Of a DNA stretch of 64,000 nt, positions 58,563-64,000 are shown piece by piece; positions within the stretch are counted from its first letter, which is position 1, and each line of letters begins with the position of its first letter. The translations under genes were made by a program, and so were the position numbers. The stretch spans positions 1-64,000 of the forward strand of contig NZ_VIRN01000054.1 of NCBI RefSeq assembly GCF_008107725.1, read 5' to 3'. The DNA is from Marinobacter sp. BW6. Its GTDB lineage: Bacteria; Pseudomonadota; Gammaproteobacteria; Pseudomonadales; Oleiphilaceae. The notes under the pieces were generated by a model, which did not search any database, had not been told where the DNA came from, and saw nothing but the letters and a program-made list of their open reading frames with translations.

Positions 58563-61500
58563 GAAATTACTGTGGTGCTCCCCGACACGGATTAAAAAAC
58601 CTGGCTTCGATCGTCTGCCTGTTGCTGATGGTGGTTGCGCCCCAATGGGCTTATGCGGCTTGTTCTGAGTTTGCGGGTCTGGCGACCATTAACGAAATAT
58701 CGGAAAAAGATGGCTTTATAGAGATTAAGTTGCTCTCTTCCAGCGTCGAGCCATCTGAGTATTCCTCCTGGCAGCTTCAGTTTTGTTCAACGGACGGCAA
58801 AAACAATCCCACGATTTCCTGCAGCGGCGCGCTGTCTCTCACATTGGCGGATCGCGGCGATTCACCGTGGTTGATCATGGGTGGTAATGCGCTCGGAAAC
58901 ACGGACATAAATCTGGCGGGCATGGATGCGAGGCTTTCCGATGCAGCCGGTAACACCATTGATTACGTCCAGGTTGGCAACACTGTCTCTGGTTCACAGG
59001 ATACCTCCTGTTCTTCCAGTCCTGACGAGCTGCCTTTTGATACCTATTTGCCTCTCGTGGGAGGGGAAAGTGGCAAATATGCCCGTAGGCTTCCTGATGG
59101 CACCGGATCCTGGAGCATGAGCTCCGGGGCTTCTGATGGAAAGGATACGGAAGGGGATACCAATGAGGGTGCCATCCCCGGGCCTGACATTAGCGTTGAA
59201 AGCGCGACTGTGTTTCAGGGGCAGACCGCCAGTTTTAAGGTTACCCTCAATGCCATTGCCGGCCGGGATTTGTCGATTGGCTATCAGACGCGAGACAGCT
59301 CCGCGACCGCTGGCACTGACTACAGTGCACGCTCCGGAACCGTCGCAATTCCAGCTGGCCAGGATCAGGCCATCATCAGTGTGCCAACATTGCAGTCCGG
59401 AAGTCTTGAAGAGCGCCAGTTCTTTCTGGAGCTCACGTCGGCGCAGGACAGCTCTGGAGATCGCTATGGCGTGTTCAGATCCCAGATTGGGGTGGGCACC
59501 ATTCTCCCTGCGCCGGTTGCCGATTGGCATCTGGACAATGGCCCCTGGAATGGATCCGCCGGTGAGGTTCTTGATGCTTCCGGAAATGGACTTCATGGAC
59601 AAGCTTCAGGCCCGCCAAATTTCTCCACACAAGGTCCAGCGCGTCCCGGAAGCCCGGGAACCTGCGGATATGCGCGCTTTGACTCTGCCAACAATGACTA
59701 TATCGAGATCGGTGACCAGCCTGCATTGGATCTTTCAGGACCTCTGACCATCAGCGCCTGGATCAATCCAGCGAGCTTCCCGCGTTCTGGCATCCGGACC
59801 ATCGTCTCCAAAGACGAGAACTTCGAGTTCCACATCAATTCCAGCCGCGAGATCTACTGGTGGTGGCGAACCGACAATGGCCGCACCTTTTCGTTCACCA
59901 CAAACGGCGCCAATCTGACAGAGAACCGTTGGTACCATGTTGCTGTTGTCTACGAGATTGGGCGTCAGGCCATATATATCGATGGTGTGGAGTCGGGATC
60001 AGCCAGTTGGTCGGGCAATCTGATGACCAACAATGACCCCTTCCATATCGGACAGGATCAGTTTTTCGGAGGACGTTACTTTGATGGACTGATTGATGAG
60101 GTTACGGTTTTCAGTGCTGCTTTTGACGACAAGGGAATCGAGCAACTTTACCTTCGGGCTCGGCCTTGTGGCTTCAATCAGTTGGATCGTTTTGAGGTTT
60201 CGGTGCCAGCAACGGCCAGTGTTTGTGAGGGTGCGGAGGTCGTCATCAGGGCGCTGGACCAGAGTGGTGATCTGGTGACCGGGTATGAAGGCGCTGTCTC
60301 ACTCGTAACCAGTTCAAGTCGTGGGAATTGGAGCGGCAGCTCTCCCCGCTTGACCGATCGCCCCCAAGGGGCCCTCGCGCCCAGCCCTGATACGGATAAT
60401 GACGGCACGGTTTCGTACATGTTTGCCAATGCCGATAAAGGTACCGTGTCGTTGCTGTTGGAGAACGCCTCTGCCGACGAACTAACGGTGGTGGTAGAAG
60501 ATCTCGCAGATGGGCAACAGGGGCGTTCCGGACCGGTTCAGTTCCTTGAAAATGCCTTTGTTATCGAGGCTAACGATACCAATGGCCTCGATATCGTGGC
60601 TGAACGCAATCACGACTTTTCAGTCCGAGCGGTTCGTCGGGACCAGACCACCGGCGAATGTGGCCTGGTAACCGAGTATGATGGACTGATTGATCTGAAA
60701 GCCTGGCTCTCACGCAGCGGGGACGATCCCGGTGGGGCTCCACCAGAGCTTCAGGGCGGCGCTGGTGCCGTGGTACCGGGGAATTCCCGGCCTTCTACTG
60801 ACAACCTAACGCTTGCATTCAGTGGCGGGACCACGAGCTTTTCGCTTGCAACCAGCGATGTCGGACAGTATCGGCTGAATCTGCTGGACGACACATCGGG
60901 GGCTGTGGTGGATGCGGGGGGCGATCCGTTGCCCGTCTCAGGAGTCGGGGGGCAGTGGACGATCAGGCCGGACCGTTTCTCTCTCACGGTAACCGGTAAC
61001 CCTTCAGCGAACAACGCTTCGGGCGATGTTTTCAGGGCGACAGGAGACGCATTTGAGCTGGTCCTTTCTGCGTTGGGCGCTGCAGGCAATACACTGGTCA
61101 GTTATGGTCAGGAAGGTTCGCCACAGGGGGCTGAGCTGACGCACAATCTGCTCCAGCCAGCCGGCGGTGAGACCGGTACTTTGTCGGGTACCTCGCAACT
61201 ACCCGGAAGCACCTTCAGCGCCGGGGTGGCGACCATCAGTGATTTGAGCTGGAATGAGGTCGGTATTCTGGAGCTCGTTTCCAGCAACCCTGCTTATCTT
61301 GGGGTGGCGCCAGGTGTGAGTGGCGTATCCGGGAGCGTAGGGCGGTTTGTGCCTGACCGTTTTGACGTCACGGTCTTGTCGGGAGAGTTAGACCCTTTCT
61401 GTGATTCCGGTGCGCCCTTCCTTTACGCAGGCCAGCCTACCGGTTGGTTTATTGCTCCTGAGTTACTGATTGAGGCCAAGGGGCCGGGAACCTACACCAC

Positions 61501-62221
61501 CAAGAACTACACAGAAGGCGGCTTCATGAAGCTGACGCCTTCCTCAGTGCTACGCAGCAGCCCCACCAGCGATAACAGTGCTATTGATAGCACTGGTGTG
61601 AACTATCCAGTAACGTCTTCACTTCAGGCTGGTTTGGTTTCAGTCGGATCGCCGGGCGTGGTTTCCTACACCTTCTCAACAGCGGACGAGATCACATACC
61701 AAAAATCCACCGAATCGCGAGTCGCGCCCTTTGCGCCCGACCTGACTATCTCGGTGGATGCAGTTCAGGATTCGGACAATGTGTCCGCAGCGGCAATGCC
61801 CGTTTTGGTGAACCCGGCTGCTCCTCTGGAACTCCGGTACGGTGTGTGGAGCATGGACAACGTTTATGGTCCAGAGGATGTGGCGTCATTATCAATGCCC
61901 TTCAGAGCGGAGTTCTGGAATGGAACCCGTCTGGTGACAAATCAGGACGACAGCTGTTCTTCATGGTCAACGGCGTCGATATCGGATCCAGAGGTCCACC
62001 ATTCGCTTATTTCAGACACCGGGACTCTGGGGAGTGGGGTCGGTAGCCCGCTCACCCTTCAACCGAACGGTACGCAAGGCACAGATATGATTGTTTGGGA
62101 CGTCCCACTCTGGCTTGAAGATGACAGCGACGGTGATGGTGCTCTCGATGATCCGGTTGGGCTGGCAACGTTCGGCGTCTATCGGGGCCACGACAGAGTG
62201 ATCTACTGGCAGGAACGATAA
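58559..62221 (+). CDS. mshQ: MSHA-associated multidomain surface protein MshQ
   Basis: 1220 residues with signal peptide ending APQWAYA. Domains in order: lamin-tail-like fold (about 35-150; INEISEKDGFIEIKLLSS), Calx-beta (210-315; ATAGTDYSARSGTVAIPAGQ), LamG/concanavalin-like (320-537; LDLSGPLTISAWINPASFPR, NRWYHVAVVYEIGRQAIYID), then a long beta-rich C-terminal region of the DUF6701 type (540-1220). Lamin-tail, Calx-beta and LamG modules suggest adhesion or glycan binding; a pilus-tip adhesin role is inference. Last gene of the operon. Confidence 0.88.
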   Translation: MRNYCGAPRHGLKNLASIVCLLLMVVAPQWAYAACSEFAGLATINEISEKDGFIEIKLLSSSVEPSEYSSWQLQFCSTDGKNNPTISCSGALSLTLADRGDSPWLIMGGNALGNTDINLAGMDARLSDAAGNTIDYVQVGNTVSGSQDTSCSSSPDELPFDTYLPLVGGESGKYARRLPDGTGSWSMSSGASDGKDTEGDTNEGAIPGPDISVESATVFQGQTASFKVTLNAIAGRDLSIGYQTRDSSATAGTDYSARSGTVAIPAGQDQAIISVPTLQSGSLEERQFFLELTSAQDSSGDRYGVFRSQIGVGTILPAPVADWHLDNGPWNGSAGEVLDASGNGLHGQASGPPNFSTQGPARPGSPGTCGYARFDSANNDYIEIGDQPALDLSGPLTISAWINPASFPRSGIRTIVSKDENFEFHINSSREIYWWWRTDNGRTFSFTTNGANLTENRWYHVAVVYEIGRQAIYIDGVESGSASWSGNLMTNNDPFHIGQDQFFGGRYFDGLIDEVTVFSAAFDDKGIEQLYLRARPCGFNQLDRFEVSVPATASVCEGAEVVIRALDQSGDLVTGYEGAVSLVTSSSRGNWSGSSPRLTDRPQGALAPSPDTDNDGTVSYMFANADKGTVSLLLENASADELTVVVEDLADGQQGRSGPVQFLENAFVIEANDTNGLDIVAERNHDFSVRAVRRDQTTGECGLVTEYDGLIDLKAWLSRSGDDPGGAPPELQGGAGAVVPGNSRPSTDNLTLAFSGGTTSFSLATSDVGQYRLNLLDDTSGAVVDAGGDPLPVSGVGGQWTIRPDRFSLTVTGNPSANNASGDVFRATGDAFELVLSALGAAGNTLVSYGQEGSPQGAELTHNLLQPAGGETGTLSGTSQLPGSTFSAGVATISDLSWNEVGILELVSSNPAYLGVAPGVSGVSGSVGRFVPDRFDVTVLSGELDPFCDSGAPFLYAGQPTGWFIAPELLIEAKGPGTYTTKNYTEGGFMKLTPSSVLRSSPTSDNSAIDSTGVNYPVTSSLQAGLVSVGSPGVVSYTFSTADEITYQKSTESRVAPFAPDLTISVDAVQDSDNVSAAAMPVLVNPAAPLELRYGVWSMDNVYGPEDVASLSMPFRAEFWNGTRLVTNQDDSCSSWSTASISDPEVHHSLISDTGTLGSGVGSPLTLQPNGTQGTDMIVWDVPLWLEDDSDGDGALDDPVGLATFGVYRGHDRVIYWQER

Positions 62222-62248
62222 AAAAAGGGCAGGACCTGAGTCCTGCCC
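62221..62248 (-). terminator. terminator of the ntrBC operon
   Basis: GGGCAGGAC-CTGA-GTCCTGCCC, a 9-bp perfect stem. On the minus strand it is followed by TTTTTT, so it ends ntrC transcription 36 nt after its stop. On the plus strand CCAAAA follows, so it would be weak for mshQ. Confidence 0.88.
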
Positions 62249-62283
62249 CAAAACATCAACGAACCCCGGCGGCTCGCCAATCG

Positions 62284-63711
62284 TCAGTCGTCTTCGTGTT
62301 CCGGATGATCCATCCCCAACTCATTGATCTTTCGGGTCAGCGTATTTCGCCCCCATCCCAACAGAATCGAGGCATCACGGCGGCGGCCGCCGGTGTGCTT
62401 CAGGGCTGTTTCAATCATGATTTTCTCGAACTCGGGCACCGCCGTATCGAGAATCCCTTTCTTGCCCCGCTTGAGCTCCTGTTCGGCCCAGTTTTTCAGA
62501 CCCTCCTGCCAGGTCGTTCCCGTGGTCGGTGTCTCCGCCTGGTGCAGCAGTTCCGGCGGCAGGTCATCAATGTGGATCTCGCGACCACTGGCCATCACGG
62601 TCAGCCAGCGGCAGGTGTTCTCCAGCTGGCGGACGTTGCCCGGCCAGGGCAGGGTGGTGAGGTATTCCTCGGCCTCTTCGCGCAGGATCTTGGGCTCTAC
62701 GGCCAGCTCTTTCGCGGCCCGTTTCAGAAAATGCTGCATCAGGCGGGGGATGTCTTCCCGGCGTTCGGCCAGCTTGGGCAGATGCACGCGAATGACGTTC
62801 AGACGGTGGAACAGGTCTTCCCGGAAGGTGCCCGCCTGGACCAGCTTTTCGAGATCCTGGTGGGTTGCAGCGATAATCCGCACGTCCACCTTGATGGGCG
62901 TTGTGCCACCCACCCGGTAGAACTCGCCATCAGCCAGAACCCGCAATAGTCGTGTCTGGGTGTCAGCGGGCATATCGCCGATCTCATCCAGGAACAGGGT
63001 TCCGCTATTGGCCTGTTCAAAACGGCCCTGACGGGCGGCGCCGGCGCCGGTAAACGCACCTTTTTCGTGGCCAAAGAGTTCGGATTCAATCAGGTCTTTT
63101 GGGATCGCGGCCATGTTCAGGGCGATGAACGGGTGGTTCGCCCTCGGGCTGTGGTTATGCAGCGCCTGGGCCACCAGCTCCTTGCCTGTGCCGCTCTCGC
63201 CGTTGATCAGCACGGTGATGTTGGAGTGGGAAAGCCGGCCAATAGCCCTAAAGACTTCCTGCATGGCCGGTGCTTCACCGATGATTTCGGCGTTACGTTG
63301 GGCCATCTCTGCCTGGGGTTCACCACTGGCACGTTTTTCGTGGCTATGGGCAACGGCACGTTTGACCAACGCTACGGCATCATCCACATCGAAGGGTTTT
63401 GGCAGGTATTCGAACGCGCCAGTCTGGTAGCTGGTTACCGCGCTTTCCAGATCCGAGTGCGCGGTCATGATGATGACGGGAACGTCCGGGTGAACGTCCA
63501 CAATCTGGGAAAGCAGGGTGATGCCGTCGACGCCGGGCATCCGGATATCGCTTACGATGGCATCCGGCTGCTCGTGTTCCAGCCGCATCATGATGCTTTC
63601 ACCACTGTCAAAAACTCGGGGCTGCATACCGGCCTGGTTAAGGGCGCGCTCCAGCACCCAGCGAATACTGCGGTCGTCGTCTATGATCCAGACGTTCGCC
63701 GGTTGGCTCAT
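62284..63711 (-). CDS. glnG: nitrogen regulator NtrC (sigma-54 activator)
   Basis: 475-residue response regulator that activates sigma-54 promoters when nitrogen is scarce. Receiver domain with the phosphorylated Asp in VSDIRMPGVDG; AAA+ domain with Walker A GESGTGKEL, the sigma-54 contact loop GAFTGAGAARQ and Walker B GTLFLDEIGDMP; C-terminal Fis-type helix-turn-helix (GGRRRDASILLGWGRNTLTR). Start is the ATG giving MSQPANVWIIDDD, which overlaps the ntrB stop as ATGA. Confidence 0.97.
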   Translation of the reverse strand: MSQPANVWIIDDDRSIRWVLERALNQAGMQPRVFDSGESIMMRLEHEQPDAIVSDIRMPGVDGITLLSQIVDVHPDVPVIIMTAHSDLESAVTSYQTGAFEYLPKPFDVDDAVALVKRAVAHSHEKRASGEPQAEMAQRNAEIIGEAPAMQEVFRAIGRLSHSNITVLINGESGTGKELVAQALHNHSPRANHPFIALNMAAIPKDLIESELFGHEKGAFTGAGAARQGRFEQANSGTLFLDEIGDMPADTQTRLLRVLADGEFYRVGGTTPIKVDVRIIAATHQDLEKLVQAGTFREDLFHRLNVIRVHLPKLAERREDIPRLMQHFLKRAAKELAVEPKILREEAEEYLTTLPWPGNVRQLENTCRWLTVMASGREIHIDDLPPELLHQAETPTTGTTWQEGLKNWAEQELKRGKKGILDTAVPEFEKIMIETALKHTGGRRRDASILLGWGRNTLTRKINELGMDHPEHEDD

Positions 63712-64000
63712 GGGGTGTCCTCCAGAGGCAGGAAGATGATGAAGTCGGTGCGGCCTGGTTCGCTCTCGCATTCAACCAGTCCACGGTGTTGGCCGATGAT
63801 GCTCTGGGTTATGGAAAGGCCCAGACCGGTGCCACTGGCACGGCCACTGATCATCGGATAGAAAATGTTCTGCACGAGCTCCGGCGGAATGCCGGGGCCG
63901 TTGTCGATAACATCGATCCGGCACACCAGCCGATGGCGTCGGTTGCCAATCGTGAACTGACGCAGGGTCCGGGTGCGGAAGGTAATCGTCGGCGGCTCTT
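63708..64000 (-). CDS. glnL: nitrogen sensor kinase NtrB, C-terminal part (runs off the window)
   Basis: The last 97 codons of a histidine kinase are present; the 5' part lies to the right. Visible are the ATP-binding N and G boxes: VIDNGPGIPPELVQNIFYPM, and GTGLGLSITQSIIGQHRG, ending in DFIIFLPLEDTP. Placement directly before ntrC identifies it as NtrB, the kinase/phosphatase controlled by PII. Confidence 0.93.
   Translation of the reverse strand, partial: EPPTITFRTRTLRQFTIGNRRHRLVCRIDVIDNGPGIPPELVQNIFYPMISGRASGTGLGLSITQSIIGQHRGLVECESEPGRTDFIIFLPLEDTP

Overview
The window looks like a chromosomal segment of a marine gammaproteobacterium, most likely Marinobacter or a close relative. The evidence is gene order (thrU-tyrU-glyT-thrT-tufB type tRNA/EF-Tu operon, uvrA-MFS-ssb, a full MSHA cluster, ntrBC), protein lengths and GC-rich codon use. 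The genus is inference from recalled gene order and protein sequence; no database was searched. No prophage, transposase, CRISPR array or plasmid function was seen.

Layout. (1) 1-165: the 5S rRNA and terminator that close an rRNA operon. (2) 352-5609: four tandem genes for exported proteins of unknown function. Each carries the same short motif (L..[LI][SGD][DE]..[LM]S.[VI].G[QA]) just after its signal peptide. This is the least explained part of the window. (3) 5703-8079: birA, coaX and a SPOR-like gene in one overlapping operon. (4) 8054-13218: promoter, four tRNAs, tuf copy 1, tRNA-Trp, secE, nusG, rplK, rplA, an L10-type leader, rplJ and rplL. (5) 13259-26361: attenuator, rpoB, rpoC, then the str operon (rpsL, rpsG, fusA, tuf copy 2) with its own promoter and terminator. 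(6) 26409-40180: the S10, spc and alpha ribosomal protein operons, in standard order, ending with rpoA-rplQ and a strong terminator. (7) 40227-45376: a long perfect inverted repeat, uvrA (minus strand), a YajR-like transporter and ssb. (8) 45533-62221: a 17-gene MSHA-type IV pilus operon (mshI to mshQ), almost every gene overlapping the next. (9) 62221-64000, minus strand: ntrC (glnG) and the 3' end of ntrB (glnL).

Most of the window is the core translation and transcription machinery, so the informative signals there are regulatory: near-consensus promoters for the tRNA, str, S10 and alpha operons, intrinsic terminators, and hairpins at places where ribosomal proteins commonly autoregulate (before rplJ, rpsG and rpsH). 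The MSHA operon supplies a complete pilus machine: inner-membrane platform (MshI, PilN-like, MshJ, MshG), secretin (MshL with MshK, MshM, MshN), an extension ATPase with tandem c-di-GMP-binding motifs (MshE), prepilins (MshB, A, C, D, O, P) and a large multidomain candidate tip adhesin (MshQ).

The two tuf genes are identical over about 1.17 kb except for one silent base, while their first ten codons differ at five, a clear gene-conversion footprint. Best candidates for new biology are the four-gene exported-protein operon and the 83-nt inverted repeat between rplQ and uvrA.
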